From Bacillus sp. N1-1 (lineage in GTDB: Bacteria > Bacillota > Bacilli > Bacillales > Guptibacillaceae): 64,000 nt of DNA. A model generated the notes under the pieces. It saw nothing but the letters and a program-made list of their open reading frames with translations. It had not been told where the DNA came from and made no database searches. The stretch spans positions 2,542,001 to 2,606,000 of the forward strand of contig NZ_CP046564.1 in assembly GCF_009818105.1 (NCBI RefSeq), read 5' to 3'. A program made the translations under genes and the position numbers. Within the stretch, counting starts at the first letter, position 1. Each line of letters opens with the position of its first letter. Below are positions 27,722 to 37,104 of the stretch, one piece after another.

Positions 27722-29071
27722 TTATGCCGTTTCGTAATTCATCTCAGTTCCGTCCATTTTTTCAACTCTTTCTTCTCGTCCATTTTCAACATTAATAAAA
27801 ATTCGATACGTTTCATTTTCAATCGTACCCATAAATTCATAACATAATACTTCTTCTCCAAGGTCATTTTGTATGACACCCAACCCTTCGTCCATCACTT
27901 GAACATTGGGGTTAACTTGATCTAATGCTTCGTTTCTTGATAATATTGGCGTCTTGAGTTGTCTTTCATGATGATTCGTTAAATACTCTAGCGATTCGTA
28001 TCCAGTAATATCACCATTGTCTAACGCCACTTTAATATGAACAGCGTCAGGATAGATCGCAACATCATCTTGTTGGTATACAAATGTAAAGACGCCCATG
28101 CGATCATACTGCCTACTTTCCGAAATGGTCATATTTGTGATGTCATGTTCTTTTAAGAAAGCCCTTGCCTGATCTGCTGCTTGATTCAAGCTAAGCTTTT
28201 GTTCCCCGATTTCCCTATCCATTAGGATCCAGATCGGTTTTGCACCCTTTTTAGTAACATCAAGATTTGTTGACGATTTTTTGTCTTTGTTCTCAATTGA
28301 AAGACTATAGGCTTGATATTTTGACTCATCCCCCGTTGTAGTTATGTCTATTTTGGCTTTCGAATCAAGATCTAGAAAATCAATCACTTGTTGTTTGGCT
28401 TCTTGTTCACTAAGTTTCTTCCCTTTAATATTTTTATCTAGATTCTCTTTCTTTGTATTAAGCTGAGTCACTTCAGGTCCCCAGTTCACTTCACTATACC
28501 CTTCTACTTGCTTATCCACTGTCTTAAATCCATCTATGATTGTATTGTCTTGAGGCTGGGATTCGGAAGCTAGAGCAAGCTCTACGTCCATCCAGCGGAG
28601 ATTATGATCGATTACCATCGCTTGAACTTTTCTTAATTCATTTTTGATATCTGTGGAGTGGCTGTGCAAATTCTTCAGCGTCTCATATTCTTCATCTGTT
28701 AAAGGGTTTTCATCGAGATCTCGAACAGCTACTCGGTAACTAAATGAGCCGATATTCGTTAAAAACTCCTCTGTCTTGTTAAAAGGCATAAGTGTTAAAG
28801 GAAGCTGTCCCACGTCATTCTGAGCTTCTGAAGTTAAGCGCCACACTTCTGCTAACGCAGGCGAAAGACTACCACGAGAGTTCATTGCTAGCGTAGATCC
28901 AATCTTCTCTTCTAGTGCATCCATGTGAAAACTCAAATCATGAAATGCTCGTTGATACGTATTTTCAGCATTAATAAGTACTGCATTTTTCTCCTGGTGT
29001 TCTTTGTATCCCCAATAACTTGTTCCGGCAACGCCAACTGCAAGTACACCAATCAATATTGAGCGAATCAA
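27722..29071 (-). CDS. ypeB: Germination protein YpeB
   Basis: Spore inner-membrane protein needed for stability and localisation of the cortex lytic enzyme SleB. N-terminal anchor at residues 3-20, an elongated helical N-domain, and PepSY-type repeats in the C-terminal half (LSEQEAKQQVIDFL and LSRNEALDQVNP regions). Length 449 residues, usual for the family. The start is a TTG with GGAGGTGG upstream, 14 nt after the sleB stop, so the pair is co-transcribed as in other Bacillus. Confidence 0.95.
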   Translation of the reverse strand: MIRSILIGVLAVGVAGTSYWGYKEHQEKNAVLINAENTYQRAFHDLSFHMDALEEKIGSTLAMNSRGSLSPALAEVWRLTSEAQNDVGQLPLTLMPFNKTEEFLTNIGSFSYRVAVRDLDENPLTDEEYETLKNLHSHSTDIKNELRKVQAMVIDHNLRWMDVELALASESQPQDNTIIDGFKTVDKQVEGYSEVNWGPEVTQLNTKKENLDKNIKGKKLSEQEAKQQVIDFLDLDSKAKIDITTTGDESKYQAYSLSIENKDKKSSTNLDVTKKGAKPIWILMDREIGEQKLSLNQAADQARAFLKEHDITNMTISESRQYDRMGVFTFVYQQDDVAIYPDAVHIKVALDNGDITGYESLEYLTNHHERQLKTPILSRNEALDQVNPNVQVMDEGLGVIQNDLGEEVLCYEFMGTIENETYRIFINVENGREERVEKMDGTEMNYETA

Positions 29072-29085
29072 TTAAACCACCTCCA

Positions 29086-29856
29086 TTATTCACAGAATAT
29101 GTGTTTCCCAATTTGTTTGATTTGCGGCCTTGTCCATATCCATCCGGACGTAGCTGTATTCGGATTAAAATAATAAAGCGCTTCTCCCGTTGGATCCCAA
29201 CCGTTTATCGCATCGATGACAGCTTCTTTTGCCTTTTCATTCGGGGTTAACCAAATTTGTCCATCTGAAACAGCTGTAAAAGCACGCGGTTCAAAAATAA
29301 CGCCTGATACAGTGTTAGGGAATGATGCGCTTTGGACGCGGTTTAAAATTACTGCAGCAACCGCAACCTGGCCTTCATATGGTTCTCCACGTGCTTCTCC
29401 ATAAACTGCATTTGCAAGAAGCTTAATATCATTCTGGGAATATCCTGAAGGAACATTCTTCGCCTGTACATTCGAGTCTTTTGGCTTACTTTGGTTCGTT
29501 TCTGATGCTTCAGGACTTTTGCCCCCCTGTCCAGGGTCATATTTTGTGGTTTTATTTAACTTTGCCTTCATCTCTGGTCCAACGAGCCCATCAACATCCA
29601 TTCCAAATTCGTATTGATAGTTTCTAACTGCCCAATACGTTCCCCAACCAAAAACCCCATCAACATTACCTGTATAAAAGCCAATATGCTTCAAACGTGC
29701 TTGAAGTTCAATAACGTCTGTTCCTGTCGCTCCCTTTTGAATAACTTGGTTTGAAAATGCACCTGCTTCATTGTCATCATCTAAAACCATGATAAGCGGT
29801 GCACAAATTAATCCGATTACCAAAGGGATTTTCAGAAAATTAAATGCCTTTCTCAT
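29086..29856 (-). CDS. sleB: Spore cortex-lytic enzyme SleB
   Basis: Lytic transglycosylase that degrades cortex peptidoglycan during germination. Signal peptide at residues 1-30, peptidoglycan-binding domain at about 40-100 (GATGTDVIELQARLKHIGFY), a variable linker, and the hydrolase-2 domain from about 145 with the catalytic Glu in VYGEARGEP and the typical C-terminus KQIGKHIFCE. The ATG at 29856 with GGGAGG upstream is chosen over the frame start at 29877. It is paired with ypeB. Confidence 0.96.
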   Translation of the reverse strand: MRKAFNFLKIPLVIGLICAPLIMVLDDDNEAGAFSNQVIQKGATGTDVIELQARLKHIGFYTGNVDGVFGWGTYWAVRNYQYEFGMDVDGLVGPEMKAKLNKTTKYDPGQGGKSPEASETNQSKPKDSNVQAKNVPSGYSQNDIKLLANAVYGEARGEPYEGQVAVAAVILNRVQSASFPNTVSGVIFEPRAFTAVSDGQIWLTPNEKAKEAVIDAINGWDPTGEALYYFNPNTATSGWIWTRPQIKQIGKHIFCE

Positions 29857-29992
29857 GCTGTGAACCTCCCTGATCATTCTGATTTCACACGTGTAGTTTT
29901 TGTAACGATAGGTATTTTATACAAATGAAACGAATGACTTAGCATTTTTGTCAATTGCCTTTCTCGGTTTTTGCATGATGTGGATTTACTAC

Positions 29993-30015
29993 AAAAAAAG
30001 ATGCCCAGTGGGCAC
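29993..30015 (-). terminator. prsW terminator
   Basis: Minus-strand GTGCCCA, a very small loop, TGGGCATC and seven T residues, directly after prsW. Confidence 0.85.
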
Positions 30016-30020
30016 CTTCG

Positions 30021-30707
30021 CTAGATTGGCATATTTTCTTTCGTTTGCATTAATTCTGCCTGGTTGAGATCGGCGGCTTTTATTTTCCTTAATCCAATAA
30101 ACCACAGGATAAGCATAAAGGGAATCATTAAATAGATCGTATTACTGTTTACTTGAAGAACCAAAAAATTATACGTACCATGAAAAATAAACGGTATGAA
30201 TAAAGAAAGGGCAATCCATTTTCCAATCTTATTCTGCAGCGAAAATTTCCCTCTACCTAAATATGAACCCATGATCAAGCCAAATAAAGCGTGACTCGAT
30301 ACTGGCAAAAGCGCCCTCCACCATGCTTCCTGAATTCCATAGGCAAACAGGTAAAATACATTCTCAACGGATGCAAACCCAAGTGAAATTGCCACGCCAT
30401 AGACAATCCCATCATAAAAATCACTAAATTCTATATGGATATAAACGGTAAAATAAAATATAAACCACTTTAAAAATTCTTCCAACAACCCCGACATTAA
30501 AAATGACTGACTGAATGGTGACTGCAAAAAATTCTCCACTTCAAATCCGTGCTGGATAACCATAACTGGAAACACAAGCATGGCCCCAAATACAAAACTT
30601 CTAACAACTGGGCCAATTGGCTCATATTCATACTGATGCTGTTTAAGATAAAAAAAACAAAGAAGCGCAATGCCTGGTGCTATTCCAGCAGTTATGGCTG
30701 CTAACAT
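30021..30707 (-). CDS. prsW: Intramembrane protease PrsW
   Basis: Multi-pass membrane glutamic-type protease; in B. subtilis it makes the first cut in the anti-sigma factor RsiW. Conserved motifs are visible: GLLEEFLKW (EExxK type) near residue 90, the SHALFGLIMG region near 145 and the HGTYNF motif near 182. Length 228 residues, about seven hydrophobic segments. GGGGAAAG precedes the ATG. No sigW/rsiW genes are in the window. Confidence 0.93.
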   Translation of the reverse strand: MLAAITAGIAPGIALLCFFYLKQHQYEYEPIGPVVRSFVFGAMLVFPVMVIQHGFEVENFLQSPFSQSFLMSGLLEEFLKWFIFYFTVYIHIEFSDFYDGIVYGVAISLGFASVENVFYLFAYGIQEAWWRALLPVSSHALFGLIMGSYLGRGKFSLQNKIGKWIALSLFIPFIFHGTYNFLVLQVNSNTIYLMIPFMLILWFIGLRKIKAADLNQAELMQTKENMPI

Positions 30708-30832
30708 AGGCTTTCCCCATTTCTATCCCATACCTCTTATAAAAGCAGATTCACTCTTACCTATACTTTTATAATCGTATCATGTTACTTTATTTAAGGA
30801 AACATTAATTAGGAAAATAATGAGGTGATGCT

Positions 30833-31804
30833 ATGAGTAAATTATTGATTATTCATACCGGAGGAACCATTGCAATGGAAGAAAACAAGGATTCTGGTGC
30901 TGTTAGTCCTGGCAAAGAAAATCCGTTAAACGCAACGCTTAACCAACTTTTAACGGGTGATGATGTTTTAATTGATGATTATATCAACATCCCCTCACCT
31001 CACATGACGCCCGAAACTATGTTTGCTATTGCAGAGAGAATTGAAACAAGAATAAAGGAAGAGCCTATACGAGGCGTGGTCATTACACACGGTACTGATA
31101 CACTTGAAGAAACGGCTTATCTTTTAGATCTTGTGCTTCAAACAGATCTTCCTGTCGTCGTCACAGGCGCAATGCGATCAAGTAACGAGCTTGGATCTGA
31201 TGGGCCCTATAACTTACTTTCTTCAATTAAAGTAGCATCCTGTCACGAAGCAAAGGGAAAGGGAGTTCTAGTTGTCCTAAACGATGAAATACATACTGCA
31301 AAAAACGTAACCAAAACCCATACGAGCAATGTATCCACTTTCCAAAGTCCCCAGTATGGACCAATCGGGATTGTAACGAAGCAAAGAGTGTTCTTTCACC
31401 ACACATTAACGATGAGAGATCGCTATCACATATCCGGATTAACGAAAAAAGTTATGCTTTTAAAGGCTTATGCCGGAATGGATTCGAAATTACTAATAGC
31501 TGCTGCTGAACTTGGCATTGACGGTATCGTGATAGAGGCTCTGGGACAGGGGAATTTGCCTCCTGAGATGATGGATGGGATTAATCATCTAAGAGCAAAA
31601 GGAATCGCAATCGTGATGGTTTCTCGCTGTTTTAACGGCATCGTTCAAGATGTATACGGATATACGGGCGGTGGGAAGCACCTGAAGGAACAAGGCGTAA
31701 TCTTCTCAAACGGCTTGAATGGGCAAAAAGCCCGCTTGAAATTACTAGTTACGCTTGAAGCGACTGGTGATCCAAAGGAATTGCATAGCTTCTTCCTAAG
31801 ATAA
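30833..31804 (+). CDS. ansA: L-asparaginase (type I like)
   Basis: Hydrolyses asparagine to aspartate and ammonia. Both catalytic threonine motifs are present: HTGGTIAM near residue 9 and VITHGTDTLEETAYL near residue 82. The length of 323 residues without a signal peptide indicates a cytoplasmic enzyme. GAGGTGATG precedes the ATG. It is convergent with ypdA and shares its terminator. Confidence 0.93.
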   Translation: MSKLLIIHTGGTIAMEENKDSGAVSPGKENPLNATLNQLLTGDDVLIDDYINIPSPHMTPETMFAIAERIETRIKEEPIRGVVITHGTDTLEETAYLLDLVLQTDLPVVVTGAMRSSNELGSDGPYNLLSSIKVASCHEAKGKGVLVVLNDEIHTAKNVTKTHTSNVSTFQSPQYGPIGIVTKQRVFFHHTLTMRDRYHISGLTKKVMLLKAYAGMDSKLLIAAAELGIDGIVIEALGQGNLPPEMMDGINHLRAKGIAIVMVSRCFNGIVQDVYGYTGGGKHLKEQGVIFSNGLNGQKARLKLLVTLEATGDPKELHSFFLR

Positions 31805-31827
31805 ACTTTCCCTACCGCTTATCTATA

Positions 31828-31860
31828 CAAAAAAACCTACCTTAGTCGGTAGGTTTTTTT
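31828..31860. terminator. Bidirectional terminator of ansA and ypdA, containing the ypdA stop
   Basis: AAAAAAACCTACC at 31829-31841 pairs with GGTAGGTTTTTTT at 31848-31860; the six-base loop holds the ypdA TAA (31844-31842). The last five ypdA codons (KKPTD) are thus formed by terminator sequence. Confidence 0.9.
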
Positions 31861-32837
31861 GCTTTCTTTATCACTGAATTGGCAATCATCGCACCGTGTA
31901 ACCTTCCATTTTCAATGAAAATTTCATTTGCATTGTTCCCAGCTGCAATCACACCTGCAATGTAGCAATTTTCTACATTTGTCTCCATTGTATCCGCATT
32001 GAACGTAGGGCGACCGCTTTGTTGATCAATCTGTATGCCGATTTTTGTAAGGAAAGAATGATCGGGATGATAGCCGGTCATCGCGAAAACAAAATCATTG
32101 GGGATGGTTTTTTGTTCTCCCAACACTTCATACACAATTTCTTTTTCCCTTACTTCAACTAAGGAAGCGTTAAACTCCATTGAAACTTTATTGTTTCTAA
32201 CGAGGGCTTCAAACTCAGGCAGAATCCACGGTTTCACACTCTTAGAATATTCAGAACCTCTATAAAGAATGGTTACTCGTGCTCCCGCTTTTTCAAGTTC
32301 CAGAGCGGCATCTACTGCAGAGTTTTTCCCACCAATCACAGCGATATCTTGATCAAAATAAGGATGTGGTTCTTTAAAATAATGCAGAACCTTATCAAGT
32401 TCTTCCCCTTTAATCCCCATATAATTCGGACTGTCATAATAACCTGTTGCTATAATTAAATGTTCGGCTCGATAGGTGATCTTCTTTGATTCATGAATCT
32501 TTTCAGTTTCGATAATAAAAACGTCATTTTCTTTTGTAATTACATTCGCTTTCTCGAAGGAATGAATGCGCAACTCTTTTCGCTTAGCTACGTCTCGATA
32601 ATAGGCGAGAGCCTGGTTGCGCTTTGGCTTCCGTTCTTCAATAATAAAAGGTACTTCCCCTATCTCTAGCTTCTCACTCGAACTAAAAAAAGTTTGGTGC
32701 GTTGGATAATGATATATGGCATTAACGATATTCCCTTTTTCAATAATTAATGGATCATACCCTTTATTCATTAATTCTATAGCTGCGGACATTCCACAGG
32801 GTCCTGCACCTATAATTACGATCTGTTCTTCTCTCAT
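31842..32837 (-). CDS. ypdA: Bacillithiol disulfide reductase YpdA
   Basis: FAD- and NADPH-dependent oxidoreductase that reduces bacillithiol disulfide. The FAD motif IIGAGPCGMSAAIE is near residue 8, the NADPH motif AVIGGKNSAVDAALE is near residue 170, and GYHPDHSFL lies near the C-terminus. It lacks a CxxC active site, as expected of YpdA. The ATG at 32837 with GGGAGTGAG is chosen over the frame start at 32876. A bacillithiol synthesis gene lies 2.8 kb away. Confidence 0.93.
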   Translation of the reverse strand: MREEQIVIIGAGPCGMSAAIELMNKGYDPLIIEKGNIVNAIYHYPTHQTFFSSSEKLEIGEVPFIIEERKPKRNQALAYYRDVAKRKELRIHSFEKANVITKENDVFIIETEKIHESKKITYRAEHLIIATGYYDSPNYMGIKGEELDKVLHYFKEPHPYFDQDIAVIGGKNSAVDAALELEKAGARVTILYRGSEYSKSVKPWILPEFEALVRNNKVSMEFNASLVEVREKEIVYEVLGEQKTIPNDFVFAMTGYHPDHSFLTKIGIQIDQQSGRPTFNADTMETNVENCYIAGVIAAGNNANEIFIENGRLHGAMIANSVIKKAKKPTD

Positions 32838-32903
32838 TTCACTCACTCCCGAACCTATCCATAAGAAATAGACCAATTCTTTTTATTATTTTACTCAGTA
32901 CAA

Positions 32904-32940
32904 TGAAAAAATTCCCTACCTGAATGATAGGGAATTTTAT
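32904..32940 (-). terminator. gudB terminator
   Basis: Minus-strand AAATTCCCTA, loop, TAGGGAATTT and T residues, right after the gudB stop. Confidence 0.85.
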
Positions 32941-32956
32941 TCGGAAAGGCAACTAT

Positions 32957-34237
32957 TTATATCCATCCTCTAAAACGAGATGCCTCAGCCATTTTCCTCA
33001 CGCCAACCATATAAGCAGAAAGCCTCATATCGACTCGGCGCGTCTCTGCCGTTCGATAGATCGAATTAAATGCGTTAACCATCACTTTTTCAAGCTTTGC
33101 TTCCACTTCTTCTTCTGTCCAATAATAACCTTGATTGTTTTGAACCCATTCAAAATAAGAAACGGTTACGCCACCGGAACTAGCCAACACGTCTGGAACA
33201 AGTAGAATGCCTCTGTCAGTTAGAATCTTTGTCGCCTCAATTGTAGTTGGTCCGTTTGCGGCCTCAACAACAATGCTCGCTTTAATTTGGTGAGCATTCT
33301 CTTCAGTAATCTGATTTTCAATTGCTGCCGGAACGAGAATATCACAATCAAGCTCAAGTAGTTCTTGGTTACTAATTGTTTCTTTAAAGAGCTTCGTTAC
33401 TGTACCAAAGCTATCACGACGGTCGAGTAAGTAATCGATATCTAGGCCTTCAGGATCATGTAGGGCGCCATACGCATCTGATATACCAACAATTTTCGCT
33501 CCAGCATCGTGCATAAACTTCGCAAGAAAGCTACCTGCATTTCCAAATCCCTGAATAACTACTCGTGCACCTTCTATTTTGATATCTTTTTTCTTAGCAG
33601 CTTCACGAATACAAATCGTGACACCTTTTGCAGTTGCTGATTCACGACCGTGAGATCCACCTAGTACTAATGGCTTACCAGTAATAAATCCTGGGGAATC
33701 AAATTCTCTTATGCGACTATACTCATCCATCATCCATGCCATAATCTGAGAGTTTGTAAAAACATCTGGAGCAGGGATATCTTTCGTTGGCCCAACTATT
33801 TGACTAATCGCCCTTACATAACCACGGCTCAAACGCTCTAATTCTCTGAAAGACATTTCTCTTGGATCACAGATAATGCCCCCCTTACCGCCACCATATG
33901 GAAGATCCACAATCCCTGCTTTTAAACTCATCCAGACCGAAAGAGCTTTTACTTCAGTTTCAGTAACATCTGGATGGAAACGAACGCCACCTTTAGTAGG
34001 TCCGACAGAATCATTGTGCTGAGCACGATACCCGGTAAATATTTTAATAGAGCCATCATCCATCCGAATTGGAATCCGAACCGTCATTAATCTCATTGGT
34101 TCTTTCAATAATTCATACACTTCACTCGGATAGCCTAGTTTGTCCAGCGCTTCGTGAATGACCGATTGCGTCGACTCTAATACGTTCCGTTTCTTATTGT
34201 TTCCTTGTCCGTTGTCTGTTTCGTTTTTGTCGACCAT
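32957..34237 (-). CDS. gudB: NAD-specific glutamate dehydrogenase
   Basis: Oxidative deamination of glutamate to 2-oxoglutarate. Catalytic region GPTKGGVRFHPDV and the active-site Lys in DLPYGGGKGG; NAD motif GFGNAGSF near residue 230. Length 426 residues; GGGAGG precedes the ATG at 34237. The sequence reads TEVKALSVWMS with one VKA only, so it lacks the 9-bp repeat that inactivates GudB in B. subtilis 168. rocG and gudB cannot be told apart by sequence alone; the position beside mecB (ypbH) favours gudB. Confidence 0.93.
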   Translation of the reverse strand: MVDKNETDNGQGNNKKRNVLESTQSVIHEALDKLGYPSEVYELLKEPMRLMTVRIPIRMDDGSIKIFTGYRAQHNDSVGPTKGGVRFHPDVTETEVKALSVWMSLKAGIVDLPYGGGKGGIICDPREMSFRELERLSRGYVRAISQIVGPTKDIPAPDVFTNSQIMAWMMDEYSRIREFDSPGFITGKPLVLGGSHGRESATAKGVTICIREAAKKKDIKIEGARVVIQGFGNAGSFLAKFMHDAGAKIVGISDAYGALHDPEGLDIDYLLDRRDSFGTVTKLFKETISNQELLELDCDILVPAAIENQITEENAHQIKASIVVEAANGPTTIEATKILTDRGILLVPDVLASSGGVTVSYFEWVQNNQGYYWTEEEVEAKLEKVMVNAFNSIYRTAETRRVDMRLSAYMVGVRKMAEASRFRGWI

Positions 34238-34477
34238 TGCTATACCTCCCATTACTATGCACTTACTCTGCTGTTTTCATTTAGCTTAGAAATCTAACCT
34301 ATTCCAATTTAATTAAAACGTCTTATGTTGTTTATAGAATGTTCTATTGCTCTGCTTTCAAAACATAGTATACACGTTTAAGTAAGCTATGAGAAGGCAT
34401 TCATACCACATTTATGCAAATTGTTCCACACTGTTGAAAACGCTTACGATAAGCAGTGGTAGTCTTTAGCAATTAAA

Positions 34478-34507
34478 AGCAAGACCCCACTTGTGTGAGG
34501 TCTCGCA
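34478..34507 (-). terminator. ddl terminator
   Basis: Minus-strand GCGAGACCTCAC..., GTGGGGTCTTGC and TTTTAATT, directly after ddl. Confidence 0.78.
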
Positions 34508-34510
34508 TAA

Positions 34511-35425
34511 CTATTTCTTTAAGCCTAACTGAATTAAGTTTTCAATCATTTGCTCATAAGAGTAACCAATTTCTTTCGCTGCATCTGGGAATAAACTAGT
34601 TGGAGTCATTCCAGGTAGAGTGTTCACTTCAAGAAACACCGGTTCAGATCCATCTTTAGGTACGATATAATCTACACGTGAATACGTATCGCATCCAAGT
34701 AATTCGTGTGCAACAACAGATTGTTTTTGAATAAGTTCTGTATAGATTTCAGAAATACGAGCAGGAACGATGTGTTCACTTCCACCTTCTGCGTATTTCG
34801 ATTCATAGTCGTAGTAAGCGTTCTTTGGAACAATTTCCACAACGGGAAGTGGTTTTACTTCTCTCTTTGATCCCATCACAGCAACTGTTACTTCAGTCCC
34901 AGAAATAAACTCTTCTAGAATTACTGTATCATCAAATCGAAACGCTTCTTCAATCCCTTTTTGAAGCTCCTCTTCCGATTTAGCAATGGTTAATCCAATC
35001 GTCGACCCCTCGCTGTTTGGCTTTACCACAACTGGATAACCAAATGGTAAATTTAGTGAATGATGATCGTCCGACTTATGGAGAACATGATCCTGTGCTA
35101 GGCGAATCCCCGAATCCTTTAATACTTTTTTGCTTTTAGCTTTATCCATTGCAACGGCTGATCCTAGAACACCAGATCCGACATATGGGATTTGCAGCAT
35201 ATCAAGGAGTCCTTGAATTCTTCCATCTTCTCCATACTTACCGTGAAGGCCAATAAAAATAATATCAACCTCAAGTTCCATCACTTCTGATAATCGTTCT
35301 GGATGAAAGTCAATACCGATCACTTCATGACCGTTTTCTTTTAAAGCTTTCATGATCCCTTTACCGCTAGATAGCGAAACTTCTCTTTCAGCAGAAGTTC
35401 CTCCATAAAGTACTCCAACTTTCAT
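34511..35425 (-). CDS. ddl: D-alanine--D-alanine ligase
   Basis: ATP-grasp ligase that makes the D-Ala-D-Ala end of peptidoglycan precursors. N-terminal GGTSAEREVSLSSG, LHGKYGEDG near residue 60, VVKPNSEGST in the ATP site, and the metal-binding EVNTLPGMT near residue 268. Length 304 residues, the DdlB-like short form. CCAGGAGG precedes the ATG. It stands alone between two terminator-bounded units. Confidence 0.96.
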   Translation of the reverse strand: MKVGVLYGGTSAEREVSLSSGKGIMKALKENGHEVIGIDFHPERLSEVMELEVDIIFIGLHGKYGEDGRIQGLLDMLQIPYVGSGVLGSAVAMDKAKSKKVLKDSGIRLAQDHVLHKSDDHHSLNLPFGYPVVVKPNSEGSTIGLTIAKSEEELQKGIEEAFRFDDTVILEEFISGTEVTVAVMGSKREVKPLPVVEIVPKNAYYDYESKYAEGGSEHIVPARISEIYTELIQKQSVVAHELLGCDTYSRVDYIVPKDGSEPVFLEVNTLPGMTPTSLFPDAAKEIGYSYEQMIENLIQLGLKK

Positions 35426-35629
35426 AAGCTATACCTCCTGGGCTACATTTATGTATGTCATTATATTCGATTGTTAATCGAGTGGAACTTAACAAAACTT
35501 CTCTCATCATACCATGTTTTTCGACAGCTATGTTATCCTGAGTGACCATCGTTAGGTATTATTATTGGAAAAAAGATGATCATCTTTTGTATACTTGCCA
35601 TAATCTTATATATGAAAGGAAATGTCCTT

Positions 35630-36343
35630 ATGTCTCGTACATTTATGTTTGTTTTCGCTCACCCTGACGATGAAAGCTTTACTTGTGGGGGGACGCTAAT
35701 CGAATTAGCTAAAGCAAAAGATACAAAAACCATTTTATACAGTGCCACACCTGGCGATGCAGGCAAGTGTGGAGAACCACCTCTTTGTCAAGCAGATGAG
35801 CTGGCTGAAGTTAGAAAAAAAGAACTAGAAGAAGCTTCTAAGCTACTCGGGATTGATGAACTCCATATTGGCGATTATCAAGACGGGAAATTAAATCAGC
35901 TTCCTCATAATGAGCTTAAGAACGATGTGTTAAAACGAATTGAATCTGTTCAACCTGATGTTGTCATCACGTTCCCGCCACATGGTTTATCAGGTCACCC
36001 AGACCATAAAGCGATTCAGCTTGCAACGCTTCAAGCTGTAAAAGAAACAAACGTCGTAAAAGAGCTGTATTACGCTACTTTCCCTCAATCATTAGCTGAT
36101 GAAACAGGAAATCCAGCTTATGCAGATCCAGATGACTCAATCACTTTGATCAAATCCTTCTCAAACGAGGATTTAGATTCAGTTAGAAAAGCACTATTGG
36201 CTCATCGTACACAGCATCTGTCCGTTGAACGAGTTTTTCCGACGATTTATAAAGAAAATGGATTTATGAAATTTAACAATAAAGAATATTTTATCAAAGC
36301 ATGGAATAACCCAAGCTATACGTCTGGTTCTATCCTTGATTAA
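35630..36343 (+). CDS. bshB2: PIG-L family deacetylase, probable bacillithiol synthesis protein BshB2
   Basis: Zinc-dependent N-acetylglucosaminyl-malate deacetylase type protein of 237 residues. The metal motif AHPDDE is near residue 9, with GHPDHKA near residue 119 as the second His pair. Start is the ATG at 35630 after AAAGGA; the open frame from 35576 adds a hydrophobic stretch unlike the family. BshB1 and BshB2 overlap in function; the sequence resembles the BshB2 (YojG) group more, a judgement without alignment. It fits with ypdA nearby. Confidence 0.82.
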   Translation: MSRTFMFVFAHPDDESFTCGGTLIELAKAKDTKTILYSATPGDAGKCGEPPLCQADELAEVRKKELEEASKLLGIDELHIGDYQDGKLNQLPHNELKNDVLKRIESVQPDVVITFPPHGLSGHPDHKAIQLATLQAVKETNVVKELYYATFPQSLADETGNPAYADPDDSITLIKSFSNEDLDSVRKALLAHRTQHLSVERVFPTIYKENGFMKFNNKEYFIKAWNNPSYTSGSILD

Positions 36344-36346
36344 CTA

Positions 36347-36373
36347 ACAAAACCTCCCAAATGGGAGGTTTTG
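36347..36373. terminator. Bidirectional terminator of bshB2 and mecB
   Basis: CAAAACCTCCC, a small loop and GGGAGGTTTTG, between two convergent genes. Confidence 0.88.
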
Positions 36374-36964
36374 CTAGTTAAAATAATGATTTAACTGTTC
36401 AATCGCTGTTGATCGCATAATTTGCTTCCCATACTCCATTACCCGATAGCTTGTAATCGTTGAAGGGTTTCCGAATTCAGCAAGCAACGCAACTAAAGAA
36501 TCTAATTCATACTCAGCAAATTCCTCTTCATCAAATTTAAGATAAAATTGAGATTGGAAGGAATAGAGAGTACCACCTAAAATTCCAACGTTGATTAACC
36601 TTTTAGAAAGACCAATCACATCCTCAAAGGAACGAAACTCATAAAATACTTCATCGCTTTCATCGAGCGTAACCTGCATTTCAATGTATTCGTCATTGTA
36701 ATCATCTTCAAAATCATTTTCTGCCGAACCCTTCGTAACAATAACAACCATTCCTTGAGCAGGAAGTGAGAACACTTCTACAGCAATTGGCCCATCGACT
36801 TTAAAGCCAAGTTCATCGTCAGCTTCCATTATCATCTCACGAAATAGCCTGTGAACTTTCGGTACGTCCTGCCATAGCTCTTCTTTTGTAATTCCACGTT
36901 CATTTAAATCATCATAAGTTAGAAAAATCTTTATTTTATCGTACGCTAAACGTTCAAGACGCAT
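36374..36964 (-). CDS. mecB: ClpC adaptor protein MecB (YpbH)
   Basis: MecA family adaptor that delivers substrates to ClpCP. N-terminal substrate-binding domain (MRLERLAYDKIKIFLTYDDL), an acidic linker with SAENDFEDDYND near residue 100, then the C-terminal ClpC-binding domain. The length of 196 residues and the place between gudB and the ypb genes match B. subtilis ypbH rather than mecA. Confidence 0.92.
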   Translation of the reverse strand: MRLERLAYDKIKIFLTYDDLNERGITKEELWQDVPKVHRLFREMIMEADDELGFKVDGPIAVEVFSLPAQGMVVIVTKGSAENDFEDDYNDEYIEMQVTLDESDEVFYEFRSFEDVIGLSKRLINVGILGGTLYSFQSQFYLKFDEEEFAEYELDSLVALLAEFGNPSTITSYRVMEYGKQIMRSTAIEQLNHYFN

Positions 36965-37104
36965 CTATTTCCCCCCTACCGTCTGTCACCCGCAAATCCT
37001 TTATTCATACTATATGTGATAATACAAAGATGGTTCTTGGTTGACGATATTCTTCTAGTTTACACTGTAAAAGGAAGCTTAGACAAGTCATGTCAACTAT
37101 CCAT

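Noticed and set aside
29857..30000. Sigma-G promoter before sleB
   Set aside because: Expected from biology, and GTATAAA resembles a -35 element, but no CATNNTA-type -10 element is at the correct distance.
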